Origin: Leptolyngbyaceae cyanobacterium
Lineage (GTDB): Bacteria; Cyanobacteriota; Cyanobacteriia; Cyanobacteriales; Aerosakkonemataceae
Reading direction: 5' to 3'
Assembly: GCA_036703985.1 (NCBI GenBank)
Contig: DATNQN010000057.1
Coordinates: 372,001 to 436,000, forward strand
DNA: 64,000 bases
Positions 16,402 to 26,311 of the stretch are shown piece after piece. Position 1 is the first letter of the stretch; each line of letters begins with the position of its first letter. The translations under genes and the position numbers were made by a program. Below the pieces are notes generated by a model, which was not told where the DNA came from, made no database searches, and saw only the letters and a list, made by a program, of their open reading frames with translations.

Positions 16402-18900
16402 ATGCTAGCAGAAGCACCAGATTGGGCGCGATTGCAAAAAGCCCTGGAAGTAGAAGAGAAAAGCGGTTACACGGACTTAGTAGGAAATCAATACCGCTTT
16501 AGCGAGTTTCTTTGCTTAGAGTTCGGCAAAACTCCCACTACTTCCACCCCACTGTTACGAAAGCAATGGCAAGAAATGGCCATTCAGTTTGCTGTTTATC
16601 AAAATTTGACACTAACGCAACGTCAACATCTGCTCGCACAAACCAAGCACTTCATCCTGCAAATTCAACAAGATTTGCAGGGCATTACCGACGAAAAACC
16701 GATACCAGAAGAAAAGCGAAATTATCAATTACCAATTAGCAATTCTCGCACTAAGGATATCAATAATCAAAAGAAAAAAGCTTTTTTGAAGATAAACATA
16801 TCACTTGACCAAAAACTGAGTGATTTAGGAGAAATTGGCCCTAGAAAAGCTAATTACTTAACAAGGTTGGGACTTTACACAGTACGCGACCTTCTATTTT
16901 ACTATCCTCGCGATTACATTGATTATTCCCGTCAAGTAAGTATTTGCGATTTAGTAGCAGGAGAAACAGTTACCGTAGTAGGAAAAGTGAAGCGTTGTAA
17001 CTGTTTTACTAGCCCCAAAAATAAAAAACTAACTATATTAGAAATAGTACTGCAAGACGGCCCTGACAAACTTAAAATCAATCGATTTTTTGCAGGTACT
17101 CGCTATAGTTACCCTGGTTTTCAAGAAAGTTTAAAACGAAATTATCCAGTAGGTGCAATAATTGCTGCTTCTGGATTAGTCAAAGATAACAAATACGGAC
17201 TTACATTAGACGACCCGCAACTGGAAGTATTAGCTAATCCAGGGGATGCTATTGAATCAATTAATATCGGTCGAGTCGTTCCGATTTATCCCCTAACTGA
17301 GGGAGTGCCTGCTGATTTAGTCAGACAAGCTATATTGGCAGTGCTACCAGCAGCTACTGAAATAAAAGACCCTTTGCCAGAAGGGTTGCGAAATCAATAC
17401 GGATTAATTAGCTTACCCGATGCCATTATTAACATTCATTTCCCTACAGATAATGCTGCCAAAGATGCTGCCCGTCGCCGCTTAGTTTTCGATGAGTTTT
17501 TCTATTTGCAATTGGGATTTCTCAAACGCCGTCAAATTTTACGCCACACCCAAGCTAGCGCTATTTTAGCTCCGACTGGTCAACTAATCGAACAATTTTA
17601 TCAAGTATTACCTTTTAAATTAACCAACGCGCAAGAAAGAGTAATCAACGATATCTTGAACGACTTACAAAACCCAGAACCGATGAATCGGTTAGTGCAA
17701 GGAGATGTGGGTTCTGGTAAAACTGTAGTTGGTGTGGTGACGATACTCGCTGCTATTCAATCAGGTTACCAAGCAGCATTGATGGCTCCGACAGAAGTTT
17801 TAGCAGAACAACATTACCGTAAGTTAGTTAGTTGGTTTAATTTACTGCATTTACCTGTAGAATTACTTACTGGTTCGACGAGAACTGCTAAAAGGCGAGA
17901 AATTCACGCTCAATTAGAAACAGGTGAATTGCCGCTTTTAGTAGGTACTCATGCTTTAATTCAAGACCCGGTAAACTTTTATCGATTGGGTTTAGTGGTG
18001 ATTGACGAACAACATCGGTTTGGCGTTCACCAACGAGCAAAATTACAACAAAAAGGCGAACAACCTCATGTTTTAACTATGACAGCCACACCGATTCCGC
18101 GCACTTTAGCTTTAACTTTGCATGGGGATTTAGATGTCAGTCAAATTGATGAATTACCACCTGGTAGGCAAGCAATTCAGACAGTAGCATTATCGGGGAG
18201 AGATCGCAATCAAGCTTATGACTTAATTCGTAGAGAAATCGCTCAAGGTCAACAAGCTTATATTGTATTTCCTTTAGTAGAAGAATCGGAAAAATTAGAT
18301 GTAAAAGCGGCTGTTGAAGAATATCAACGACTTTCGGAAGTAATTTTTCCTGAATTTAAATTAGGATTGCTTCACGGTCGCATGAGTTCGGCTGAAAAGG
18401 ATGAAGCAATTAATTTATTTCGCAATAATCAAACTCAAATTCTCGTGGCAACTACCGTGATTGAAGTAGGCGTTGACGTACCGAATGCGTCGGTCATGAT
18501 GATTGAAAATGCCGAACGTTTTGGTTTATCTCAGTTACATCAATTGCGGGGTCGGGTCGGTCGGGGTGCGGCTAAATCTTATTGTCTGTTGATGAGTAGT
18601 TCTCAAACTCCCGATGCGCGTCAGAGGTTAAATGTTTTGGAGCAGTCGCAAGATGGCTTTTTTATCTCAGAAATGGATCTGCGTTTCCGTGGCCCGGGAC
18701 AAGTTTTAGGTACTCGTCAATCAGGTTTACCGGATTTTGCTTTAGCTAGTTTGGTGGAAGATCAAGAAGTTTTGGAAATTGCCAGAAATGCGGCGGAAAA
18801 GATAATTTTGAGAGATGAAAGTTTGCAAAGATGGCCTGTGTTGCAAGCCGAGTTGGAGTATCGGTATCAAAAGTTGATGGGCGGTACGATTTTGACTTGA
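16402..18900 (+). CDS. recG: ATP-dependent DNA helicase RecG
   Basis: Branch-migration helicase that remodels stalled forks and Holliday junctions. At 832 aa it is longer than the E. coli protein because of an N-terminal extension of about 130 residues typical of cyanobacteria. In order: wedge/OB-fold domain (LGPRKANYLTRLGLYTVRDLLFYYPRDY in parts, about 145-290), helicase motif I GDVGSGKTVV (about 434-443), motif II DEQH (about 535), TMTATPIPRTLALT, and motif VI QLRGRVGRG with the RecG tail FRGPGQVLGTRQSG. The ATG follows a strong GGGGAGG ribosome site. Confidence 0.96.
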   Translation: MLAEAPDWARLQKALEVEEKSGYTDLVGNQYRFSEFLCLEFGKTPTTSTPLLRKQWQEMAIQFAVYQNLTLTQRQHLLAQTKHFILQIQQDLQGITDEKPIPEEKRNYQLPISNSRTKDINNQKKKAFLKINISLDQKLSDLGEIGPRKANYLTRLGLYTVRDLLFYYPRDYIDYSRQVSICDLVAGETVTVVGKVKRCNCFTSPKNKKLTILEIVLQDGPDKLKINRFFAGTRYSYPGFQESLKRNYPVGAIIAASGLVKDNKYGLTLDDPQLEVLANPGDAIESINIGRVVPIYPLTEGVPADLVRQAILAVLPAATEIKDPLPEGLRNQYGLISLPDAIINIHFPTDNAAKDAARRRLVFDEFFYLQLGFLKRRQILRHTQASAILAPTGQLIEQFYQVLPFKLTNAQERVINDILNDLQNPEPMNRLVQGDVGSGKTVVGVVTILAAIQSGYQAALMAPTEVLAEQHYRKLVSWFNLLHLPVELLTGSTRTAKRREIHAQLETGELPLLVGTHALIQDPVNFYRLGLVVIDEQHRFGVHQRAKLQQKGEQPHVLTMTATPIPRTLALTLHGDLDVSQIDELPPGRQAIQTVALSGRDRNQAYDLIRREIAQGQQAYIVFPLVEESEKLDVKAAVEEYQRLSEVIFPEFKLGLLHGRMSSAEKDEAINLFRNNQTQILVATTVIEVGVDVPNASVMMIENAERFGLSQLHQLRGRVGRGAAKSYCLLMSSSQTPDARQRLNVLEQSQDGFFISEMDLRFRGPGQVLGTRQSGLPDFALASLVEDQEVLEIARNAAEKIILRDESLQRWPVLQAELEYRYQKLMGGTILT

Positions 18901-18923
18901 TTTAGATGGGAATCAACAATTAA

Positions 18924-19336
18924 TTATGGTTCGGACTCATTTAGGTAGGGTTCGTCGATCGATCGCGTATCCCAATAAGATGCTTCTATCTTATGACCGT
19001 CTGGATCGCGCACGAAGCAACCATAGTAGGGTTCGCCATATTCTGGCCTGGGGCTGGGAGCGCCATCATCGATCGCTCCGGCAGCTAACGCAGCCTCGTA
19101 GAAAGCGCGAACTGATTCTTTGGTGGGAGCAACAAAGCCGATGTGAGTTCCATTTCCGACCGTTGCGGGTTGACCATCGATCGGGATTTGTACCCAAAAT
19201 TCTGGATACTGCTTGCCATGATTCGCTTGCAGCCTAGAGTTGGCAATACGCGATCGTAAAACGCGATCGCACGCTCAAAATGATTAGTGCCGATCGAGAT
19301 GTGGGAAATAATATTTGGATTATCGTTTACCGTGAT
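18924..19336 (-). pseudogene. Decayed VOC (glyoxalase/bleomycin-resistance-like) family gene
   Basis: The minus strand encodes two parts of one VOC-family protein in different frames. The N-terminal part reads ISHISIGTNHFERAIAFYDRVLPTLGCKRIMA. The larger C-terminal part reads YPEFWVQIPIDGQPATVGNGTHIGF, then AFYEAALAAGAIDDGAPSPRPEYG and GCFVRDPDGHKIEASYWD, given here in pieces. The frame changes near 19213-19222, where residues also seem to be missing. The expected start codon position reads ATC, with an in-frame stop just upstream. So both initiation and frame are broken. The family binds metals and acts on small metabolites or antibiotics. Confidence 0.8.
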
Positions 19337-19428
19337 GTCCGTACCTTAGCCATCTACCCGCTTTAATTTTCACTAAATTACTGAAAAATACAAAGTATTA
19401 TTTTTAACTCAGTAAGATTGTTCGCCCC

Positions 19429-19557
19429 ATGAAAGAAAATGGAGATAACAACAGTTATAGCCCGGTAAATCGATTCATTACCATATTATTTGTGATCATA
19501 TCAACCGTATTTACCATGTTGCTCCTTAATATTCCTTCTCAGCAGCTACACTGTTGA
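19429..19557 (+). CDS. Possible small membrane peptide, 42 aa
   Basis: A short ATG frame: a polar N-terminus of about 15 residues, then one hydrophobic helix (FITILFVIISTVFTMLLLNI) and a short tail ending HC. The size and shape fit a single-span membrane peptide, but no strong ribosome site precedes it and I do not recognise it. It lies in the roughly 300-base gap between the VOC pseudogene and desB; nothing else is seen there. Confidence 0.3.
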   Translation: MKENGDNNSYSPVNRFITILFVIISTVFTMLLLNIPSQQLHC

Positions 19558-19645
19558 CTAATCAACGCTTTTACCTCTTATTGCACTCATTGATTAACTG
19601 TAGAATAATGCGATTTGTCTACAATAATGTAAATTTTAAAACTTC

Positions 19646-20725
19646 GTGCAAGCTCCCTCGATCGACTTAAATACTTTTCCTCAAGCGGAATCTTCCGATC
19701 TCAGTGCAGAACTCCCCTTCACCCTCAGTCAGTTAAAATCTGCCATTCCGCCCCAATGTTTTGAACCATCCATCCCAAAATCTCTTTTCTATTTATTTTT
19801 GGACGTGTCTATAGTTAGCCTGCTTTACGCAGTTGCCTACTACCTAAACTCCTGGTGGTTTTGGCCCGTATTTTGGCTGATGCAAGGAACTATGTTTTGG
19901 GCTTTGTTTGTCGTAGGACATGACTGCGGTCACGGCTCTTTTTCTAAGAAGAAATGGCTGAATAATTTAGTAGGACATTTAACCCATACTCCCATCCTAG
20001 TCCCTTTTCACGGTTGGCGAATTAGCCACAGAACTCACCATCAAAATACAGGTAATATCGATACCGACGAAAGCTGGTATCCCGTCACCGAAAGCAAATA
20101 TAAGGAGATGGGTTGGCCGGAAAAATTAATCCGCTTTCAATTGTTACTAATTGCTTATCCTATATATCTTTTTAAACGTTCTCCAGGAAAGCAAGGTTCT
20201 CATTTTAATCCGAACAGTCCTCTGTTTAAACCATCGGAAAAATGGGATATTATCACCAGTACCGTATGCTGGTCATTAATGATAGGTTTTTTGGGTTGGT
20301 TGACCTATCAATTTGGCTGGATGTTTTTGCTAAAATACTACCTCGGCCCCTATGTGGTGTTTGTGGTTTGGCTCGATTTAGTAACCTATTTACATCACAC
20401 AGAACCAGATATTCCTTGGTATCGCGGTAAAGATTGGTATTTCCTCAAAGGTGCATTATCTACGATCGATCGCGATTACGGATTTATCAATAACATTCAC
20501 CACAATATCGGCACTCATGTAGCCCATCACATTTTTCTAAGCATCCCTCACTATCATTTAAAAACCGCAACAGAAGCAATCAAACCAATTTTGGGAGATT
20601 ATTACCGCGAGTCTCGCGAATCCATTTGGCGATCTTTTGTTCGTTCCTACCTAACCTGTCATTTTGTTTCAGATACAGGCAGTAAGGTTTATTACCAATC
20701 TAAAGAAAAGTTAGGAAAAGCTTAA
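19646..20725 (+). CDS. desB: Acyl-lipid omega-3 (delta-15) fatty acid desaturase
   Basis: Membrane di-iron enzyme placing the omega-3 double bond in glycerolipid acyl chains; in cyanobacteria this family is cold-inducible. Three histidine boxes are seen: HDCGHGSF (about residue 92), HRTHHQNTGNIDTDESWYP (about 128) and HVAHHIF (about 290). Hydrophobic pairs surround them (FYLFLDVSIVSLLYAVAYYL, WFWPVFWLMQGTMFWALFVVG). The DTDESWYP context and HHNIGTHVAHH favour DesB over DesA. The start is GTG. At 359 aa the length is normal. A perfect 11-bp hairpin follows about 30 bases after the stop. Confidence 0.9.
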   Translation: MQAPSIDLNTFPQAESSDLSAELPFTLSQLKSAIPPQCFEPSIPKSLFYLFLDVSIVSLLYAVAYYLNSWWFWPVFWLMQGTMFWALFVVGHDCGHGSFSKKKWLNNLVGHLTHTPILVPFHGWRISHRTHHQNTGNIDTDESWYPVTESKYKEMGWPEKLIRFQLLLIAYPIYLFKRSPGKQGSHFNPNSPLFKPSEKWDIITSTVCWSLMIGFLGWLTYQFGWMFLLKYYLGPYVVFVVWLDLVTYLHHTEPDIPWYRGKDWYFLKGALSTIDRDYGFINNIHHNIGTHVAHHIFLSIPHYHLKTATEAIKPILGDYYRESRESIWRSFVRSYLTCHFVSDTGSKVYYQSKEKLGKA

Positions 20726-20753
20726 CTTTCTAAAACTGGTTAAATTTTAATTA

Positions 20754-20789
20754 CTGTTGTAGGGTGTAAGGGATAACGCCCTACAACAG
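20754..20789. terminator. Perfect hairpin after desB (dispersed-palindrome type)
   Basis: CTGTTGTAGGG (20754..20764) and CCCTACAACAG (20779..20789) form a perfect 11-bp stem with a 14-base loop. There is no long T run after it, so it may act as an RNA 3' end stabiliser or dispersed repeat as much as a classic terminator. Confidence 0.6.
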
Positions 20790-20859
20790 AATATTGTATT
20801 TGATGATAAATTTGTGTAATTCCTTGCCGAATCATTATAGCCCAGCACTATAAATTATC

Positions 20860-22473
20860 ATGTATCGTAAACTTTCGCAGTTGGGTAATCAAGAGAGCCG
20901 TTTGCTTCGCGCTGAAAGCTCGATCGACCGCTTGTGGGTCTTTGGGTTGCTACTAGCCGCACTTTTCCTCTATCTGATTAATTTAGGCAATCTACCACTG
21001 CGGGATTGGGATGAGGGAATTGTTGCTCAAGTAGCCCGCGAAATTTACCAAGCACCCGCAGGTTCTCTCCGTTGGCTTTACCCTACTTTAGGGGGAGAAG
21101 CTTATATTAATAAGCCGCCTTTGGTACATTGGTTAATAGCTTGGGCGTATTCTCTAGGAGATGTCAACGAGTGGACGAGCCGCTTGTCGGGAGCAATACT
21201 GGCGGCTATTTCAATACCCTTACTGTATAAAATCGGGCGCGAAATTTTTCACTGTCGTCTCTACGCTATTTTCGCCGCTTTGATTTATTTGACTTTACTG
21301 CCAGTAGTGCGTCACGGACGTTTGGCAATGCTGGATGGAGCGGTATCGTGCTTTTTTCTATTTGCGATGTGGTTTTTGTTACGTAGTCGGCGCGACTTGC
21401 GTTATTGCTTGGGCGCCGGAATCGGCTTTGGGTTAATTTGCTTAACAAAAGGTATTTTAGGATTACTATTGGGCGCGATCGCGCTTTTATTCCTCGCTTG
21501 GGATACCCCCCGACTGTTGAAATCCGGTTATTTTTGGGTCGGCATCTTGATAGGCAGCATCCCAGTAGGTTTTTGGTACGGCGCTCAAGTGCTGCACTAC
21601 GGTCAAACTTTTATTGATGTCGGCCTAATCGATCAATCTTTCAAACGTGTTTGGACACCGATCGAAAATCATGCAGGGCCGCCTTGGTATTACTTACTAG
21701 AAATCTTTAAATATAACTGGCCTTGGCTCATCTTCTTACCCCAAAGTTTAATTTATACATGGGAAAATCGCAATTCAAGCTGGGCTAAATTATTACTGGT
21801 TTGGAGCGGTGCTTATTTCTTAGCCATTTCTTTGATGACAACCAAACTTCCCTGGTATGTCATGCCAATTTATCCAGCTTTAGCCCTCGCTTTAGGAGCT
21901 TACTTAGCAGAAATATGGTATTGGCCTAGTACAAAAACTTATCCCCGTGCTTGGTCGATCGTTTTAGGATTGCTAGCTTTAGTTAGTTGGCTCGGTAGTA
22001 TTTATTTTGGCAAGTTTATTCCCGAACCAGAAACTGATTTACAGCTAGTCATGGTGGCGATTGCCATCACCATGAGTTTAGCCGCTTTTTTAGTTGCCCA
22101 GCGTGACTTTCAGTTTATACCAATTTTAATATGGGGCAGTTATGTTTCCCTATCCTTACTAATGATTTCCGACCATTGGATTTGGGAATTAGCAGAACAT
22201 TACCCCGTTAAACCAGTTGCCGAAATTATCCAGCGTATCCCAGTTAATCAGAAAGTTTATACCTCACATCCCCATTTTCGTCCTTCCTTAAATTTTTATA
22301 GCGATCGCCAAGTTATTCCAGCAACTTTACCTCAACTAAAAGAATTTTGGGCGCAAGAGCCTAGCCCTTATTTGCTGCTCGATCGAGAAGCCCTGCAAAA
22401 TCTCAAGCTAGAACGAGTAAAAACCCGTGGTGCAGCCGCAGGATGGACGCTGATTACACGGGATAAGCAATAA
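20860..22473 (+). CDS. Membrane glycosyltransferase, GT39/ArnT-like (PMT_2 superfamily)
   Basis: This 537-aa protein has about 11 hydrophobic helices and a short polar C-terminus. The first loop carries LPLRDWDEGIVAQVAREIYQ (the Asp-Glu catalytic pair), then GGEAYINKPPLVHWLIAWAY, the KPPLxxW motif typical of ArnT-like enzymes, and HGRLAMLDGAVSCFF. It probably uses a polyprenyl-phosphate sugar to modify a lipid or glycan at the outer face of the inner membrane. The substrate is unknown. It is a second member of this superfamily in the window, clearly divergent from the one at 8186. Confidence 0.85.
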   Translation: MYRKLSQLGNQESRLLRAESSIDRLWVFGLLLAALFLYLINLGNLPLRDWDEGIVAQVAREIYQAPAGSLRWLYPTLGGEAYINKPPLVHWLIAWAYSLGDVNEWTSRLSGAILAAISIPLLYKIGREIFHCRLYAIFAALIYLTLLPVVRHGRLAMLDGAVSCFFLFAMWFLLRSRRDLRYCLGAGIGFGLICLTKGILGLLLGAIALLFLAWDTPRLLKSGYFWVGILIGSIPVGFWYGAQVLHYGQTFIDVGLIDQSFKRVWTPIENHAGPPWYYLLEIFKYNWPWLIFLPQSLIYTWENRNSSWAKLLLVWSGAYFLAISLMTTKLPWYVMPIYPALALALGAYLAEIWYWPSTKTYPRAWSIVLGLLALVSWLGSIYFGKFIPEPETDLQLVMVAIAITMSLAAFLVAQRDFQFIPILIWGSYVSLSLLMISDHWIWELAEHYPVKPVAEIIQRIPVNQKVYTSHPHFRPSLNFYSDRQVIPATLPQLKEFWAQEPSPYLLLDREALQNLKLERVKTRGAAAGWTLITRDKQ

Positions 22474-22630
22474 TTTGTTTCTGGTTAATTAACAATTGGC
22501 CGTTCTGAAGTATCGCGGGGAAAATTTTGGTCAACTACCAATATGGAACTAATGGCTGGCCAATAAATTTTAACTATTTTTTTAATGCCCGAAATACCAG
22601 TCCCGATCGCGATCGCCAAGTAAACCTCTC

Positions 22631-23209
22631 TTAAAGACCGAAGCGACAATCCGAAGTACATGAAATTACTTCTTCACTTTTGCCATCTTTAGTTGAACCA
22701 ATAAGCGTTAAACTAACTATCCTGCCACCTATCGTACCACCAGTAAACGGGTTTCGATTAATATTACTTAGTAAAATATCTAACTTAGTAAGTTGCATTG
22801 GCTTACCGTTAATACTGGTAAATGCGGAAGCTTGACAACGGCCATCATTCAACTTAACAGATTTAAATGAAATTAACTTTTGGATACCTCTGGAGCGGAA
22901 AGCATTAAGAACGATGTCTACCTTTGCACCGGAGACAGCTTGGCTGAATATACCGTAACCAGATTGTTCTAGCGAGATCAGTTCCCTAGTTGTTCCGTCT
23001 TCTTTCTGCCAATATACATATACTGGTTGATTTGGGATTGGTACGCAGTTTTGATTCAGTCGTATCCCATAATGCACTTGATTGCCATTATCATTTTTGG
23101 AAATGTGAAAAACGCTGGGAATGTCATTTGCTAATAAGGGCGCTGCACCAGACAACAACATGAAGCTGGTAAAGCCAACTATAGCGAATTGATTTTGGCG
23201 ATTAAACAT
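22631..23209 (-). CDS. Secreted DUF4833-domain protein
   Basis: This 192-aa protein has an N-terminal signal peptide (FAIVGFTSFMLLSGAAPLLA). The mature part starts with SVFHISKNDNGNQVHYGIRLNQNC, which matches the DUF4833 pattern, followed by PVYVYWQKEDGTTREL. Three to four cysteines (including ISCTSDCRFGL at the end) could form disulfides in the periplasm. Function is unknown. The ATG at 23209 is preferred to a TTG two codons upstream. Confidence 0.75.
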   Translation of the reverse strand: MFNRQNQFAIVGFTSFMLLSGAAPLLANDIPSVFHISKNDNGNQVHYGIRLNQNCVPIPNQPVYVYWQKEDGTTRELISLEQSGYGIFSQAVSGAKVDIVLNAFRSRGIQKLISFKSVKLNDGRCQASAFTSINGKPMQLTKLDILLSNINRNPFTGGTIGGRIVSLTLIGSTKDGKSEEVISCTSDCRFGL

Positions 23210-23409
23210 GAGCAAATCTGCTCCTTTGAAGTGGTGGTGGAAATCACTAAAACGGCTATTGTTCTGAAGCCGGAAAATTCAGTTAAGTAGAATTCTGTTC
23301 TTTGGCTGCTCAAAAACCCTTTTCTGTCCTCTTTTAGATTGGTAGCCGACTTCATAATTCATAGTTGCTACTTCCTCGTATCCCTATCTATAAAAAAAAT
23401 AAATAAACC

Positions 23410-23793
23410 TCACTCGCTCATTTTAGTTGCCCAATCTATAAAATCCTGAACTGGGTTTGTTTGATTTGGCCTTTCATCCAGAGTGGCCAATGAATAACCG
23501 AACAAAATAGCACTACTGACGATCGCGATCAGGAAAATTGGCTTGATGAGTTGGAAATCACGACGCATCCGAGCCAACGGACGACTTTGCCGACGTAACA
23601 TTTGCCCATCAGCTTTTTGCTTCTTATTAGGCTGGGGATCTCTGACATAATTACCGCTTTGACTAACAACAAAGCATTCTTGGCAATACGGACACATATA
23701 AAGTCCATTGCCCGTGTTCCCCAACTTCATTCCTTTGGAACGATGGCAAATTGGACAAGTAACGGAATTACCATCAAAGGTGTGAGAATTCAT
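23410..23793 (-). CDS. Zinc-ribbon membrane protein, 127 aa
   Basis: The N-terminal half holds a zinc-ribbon: CPICHRSKGMKLGN, then YMCPYCQECF, four cysteines in two CxxC pairs plus one extra. A basic linker (KKQKADGQMLRRQSRPLARMRRD) leads to one membrane helix (PIFLIAIVSSAILFGYSLA, about 85-105) and a short acidic tail. The zinc domain is therefore likely cytoplasmic and membrane-tethered. No function is recognised. Confidence 0.65.
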   Translation of the reverse strand: MNSHTFDGNSVTCPICHRSKGMKLGNTGNGLYMCPYCQECFVVSQSGNYVRDPQPNKKQKADGQMLRRQSRPLARMRRDFQLIKPIFLIAIVSSAILFGYSLATLDERPNQTNPVQDFIDWATKMSE

Positions 23794-24245
23794 CAGAATT
23801 TCCTATTTTTCCACGGGATGTGCCTATTATTCAGTGATGTGATGAGAAGCTGACTTTCTGTGACACCAAGGGTCAAAACAAGAATATTCGATCGGGGAAT
23901 CACGATTTGAAGATGGTTCGATCGGGATGAAAGCATCAAAGGCTATTTTCCAGTACCTTCCTCTATTCCCTAATTTTTTAGTAGCAGCAGTTAGTTAGCC
24001 TCAAACACACGTATTTGGCGGTAGATACCACTAATTAACGATGACATTTACCATCAAGTTGCTCCCCAGGCGCGACCCCAAAATTAACAGGCGATTTCCA
24101 AAGGAGCTATATAGATGGGATTATACTGGCATCATCCTTAGTCTACCCTTCTTAACTGCCAATACTGTACACCTGTAGTGTTTCTTGTCGATAGAATTTA
24201 AATGAGGAGCTAGTAACAAAATTTAATTAATATAGTCGTTTTTAT
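23794..24245. other. Intergenic region between divergent genes
   Basis: About 450 bases between the zinc-ribbon gene and the ClC gene, holding both promoters. It includes GATTTGAAGATGG near 23907, a chance or dispersed copy of the motif at 10018. No coding sequence or stable hairpin was recognised. Confidence 0.4.
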
Positions 24246-26180
24246 ATGAACTCGATCCCAAACGCTGCGGTGCGGCTGAACGAACAGCCATTGCAAGGTA
24301 CGGGACAATCTTGCCAGGGCTTGACTCTTTCTTCCCGTCTGACTCGTCTTTTCAATCATCTCCAACCATCACCAGAAACCGTCGTATTAATTTTGGCGGT
24401 ACTGATTGGTAGTGTTACTGGCATGGGTGTAGTGACGTTTCATTATTTAATTAAGTCAATCCACAGCCTGATGCTAGAAAACCTGATGGGTAAGATTTCC
24501 CTCTGGGGTGCTTGGACTTTAGCCTGCGTACCTACCATCGGTGGTCTACTCGTCGGCTTAATGCGCTGGCGGTGGCGTGACTTAGGGCCAAGTATTTCTT
24601 CTTTAATTGCCGCTACACAGGGAAAACCCTCTGCGGTCGTCAGACAACTCCGACCCGTTACTAAAATGGTAGCTGCCTCTATTTCCTTGGGAACGGGGGC
24701 TTCTCTTGGCCCGGAAGGACCGAGCGTGGAAATTGGCGCTAATTTCGGTATGTTACTAGGGCAAGTGATGCAAGTGTCTCAAGAACGGCATCGTTTGCTT
24801 TTGGGTGCCGGGGCTGCAGCCGGCTTAGCGGCTGGTTTTAATGCTCCTATTGCAGGAGTATTCTTTGCCCTAGAAGTAGTTCTGGGTACTACGTTTGCCA
24901 CTTCCGCAGTTAGCGTAGTCCTTTTATCGGCTGTAGTTTCGGCTTTAATCGCCCAAATTGGATTGGGGGCGCAACCGGCTTTTAGCTTACCTGTTTATGA
25001 AGTTCGCAGCCCCTTAGAATTACCTTTATATATGGGGCTGGGTTTATTAGCCTGTTTGGTATCTCTTACTTATACTCAAGCTATTCAGTTAGCTCAAAAG
25101 TGTTTTCGCGGAGAATTACTTGGTTTTCGCTGGCTAGGTCGAATTCCTCGGTTTATTCATCCAGTAATCGGCGGTCTGTGCGTGGGATTGGTGGCTTTGC
25201 AATGGCCTCAAATCCTGGGCATCGGTTACGAAACCGTAGAAGCCATGCTCCAAGATGTAGAATTTTCCCTTCAGTTATTACCGATTTTATTAGTAATCAA
25301 GCTGGTCATGACCGCCCTCAGTTTGGGTAGTGGCTTAGTTGGTGGGGTGTTTGCCCCAGCCATGTTTTTAGGAGCTTCTTTAGGAGCAGCTTACGGAAAA
25401 GTTTTAGCGGCTTTGCTGCCACAAATGAGTCCCTATATTGCCGCACCACCTGCCTATGCAATGGTGGGAATGGCAGCAGTTTTAGCTGGTAGCGTCAGAG
25501 CTCCTTTAACAGCTATTTTGTTGCTGTTTGAACTAACGCGAGACTACCGAATTGTTTTACCGTTAATGGCAGCAGTCGGTCTTAGCGTTTGGTTAGTGGA
25601 ACGACTCAAACCAACTGCTACTCAAGGTTTAAACCTTCAACAAATGGGCGTCAATTTAGAAAAAGACCAGAATCTGGAAATCTTAAAGCAAATGCCAGTA
25701 TCGGCAGCTATGGAAAAGCTACCTTTGATGTTACCTGGCTCTTATAATTTTCTAGAAGCTGGTCTTGCGCTGACGCGAGAAAGATGCCATACGGCTTTAG
25801 TAATTGATGCAGAATCGCAATTAATTGGTTTGGTAACGCTGCAAGATATTAATCGAGCGATCGCACGCACTCAAACTGACAGCGTGGGGAGCAACTTAGC
25901 CGCACAAACTCTGGAATCTATCTGCACCAAAGAAATCCTTTACGCTTACCAAGATGAGTCGGTTGCTGAAGCTTTAGACCGCATGGCAGCGCGTGGTTTG
26001 CATCAGTTACCCGTGGTTGAGCGAGATAATCCCCATCAAGTTTTAGGCTTATTACAACAGCAGGGGATTACCTTAGCTTGTGATATAGCAGTGACTAGCC
26101 AGACACTCAACCGTTACCTATTAACCATAGGAGAAACGGAAGAGTTACCTGTCCCTAAATTTAAGCAACCTGCTTTGTGA
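24246..26180 (+). CDS. ClC-family chloride transporter with C-terminal CBS pair
   Basis: This 644-aa protein has ClC membrane domains (about 45-450) and two CBS domains (about 480-620) that usually sense nucleotides. The selectivity and gating segments are visible: LGTGASLGPEGPSVEIG with the gating Glu at 157, GFNAPIAGVFFALE, and GSGLVGGVFAPAMFLGA. The conserved GREGP motif reads GPEGP. The residue after Glu210, where exchangers such as ClC-ec1 carry the proton glutamate, is Val. It moves chloride across the inner membrane; whether as a channel or exchanger cannot be told. A terminator hairpin follows. Confidence 0.92.
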   Translation: MNSIPNAAVRLNEQPLQGTGQSCQGLTLSSRLTRLFNHLQPSPETVVLILAVLIGSVTGMGVVTFHYLIKSIHSLMLENLMGKISLWGAWTLACVPTIGGLLVGLMRWRWRDLGPSISSLIAATQGKPSAVVRQLRPVTKMVAASISLGTGASLGPEGPSVEIGANFGMLLGQVMQVSQERHRLLLGAGAAAGLAAGFNAPIAGVFFALEVVLGTTFATSAVSVVLLSAVVSALIAQIGLGAQPAFSLPVYEVRSPLELPLYMGLGLLACLVSLTYTQAIQLAQKCFRGELLGFRWLGRIPRFIHPVIGGLCVGLVALQWPQILGIGYETVEAMLQDVEFSLQLLPILLVIKLVMTALSLGSGLVGGVFAPAMFLGASLGAAYGKVLAALLPQMSPYIAAPPAYAMVGMAAVLAGSVRAPLTAILLLFELTRDYRIVLPLMAAVGLSVWLVERLKPTATQGLNLQQMGVNLEKDQNLEILKQMPVSAAMEKLPLMLPGSYNFLEAGLALTRERCHTALVIDAESQLIGLVTLQDINRAIARTQTDSVGSNLAAQTLESICTKEILYAYQDESVAEALDRMAARGLHQLPVVERDNPHQVLGLLQQQGITLACDIAVTSQTLNRYLLTIGETEELPVPKFKQPAL

Positions 26181-26198
26181 AAACTTCAGGTAATATGA

Positions 26199-26248
26199 CG
26201 GGAATTTATCTTGGCTTAGCGGCACGAAGCCAACATTCCCGTTCTTTT
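26199..26248 (+). terminator. Hairpin terminator after the ClC gene
   Basis: CGGGAAT and TTGGCTT on the left pair with AAGCCAA and ATTCCCG on the right, with a small asymmetric bulge and a nine-base loop, followed by TTCTTTT. Confidence 0.65.
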
Positions 26249-26311
26249 GCCTTAGCCGGTACTATTTAACTGTAGGCTTCTTTTGGTGGTAGCCCTTAGT
26301 TTAACTAATGC

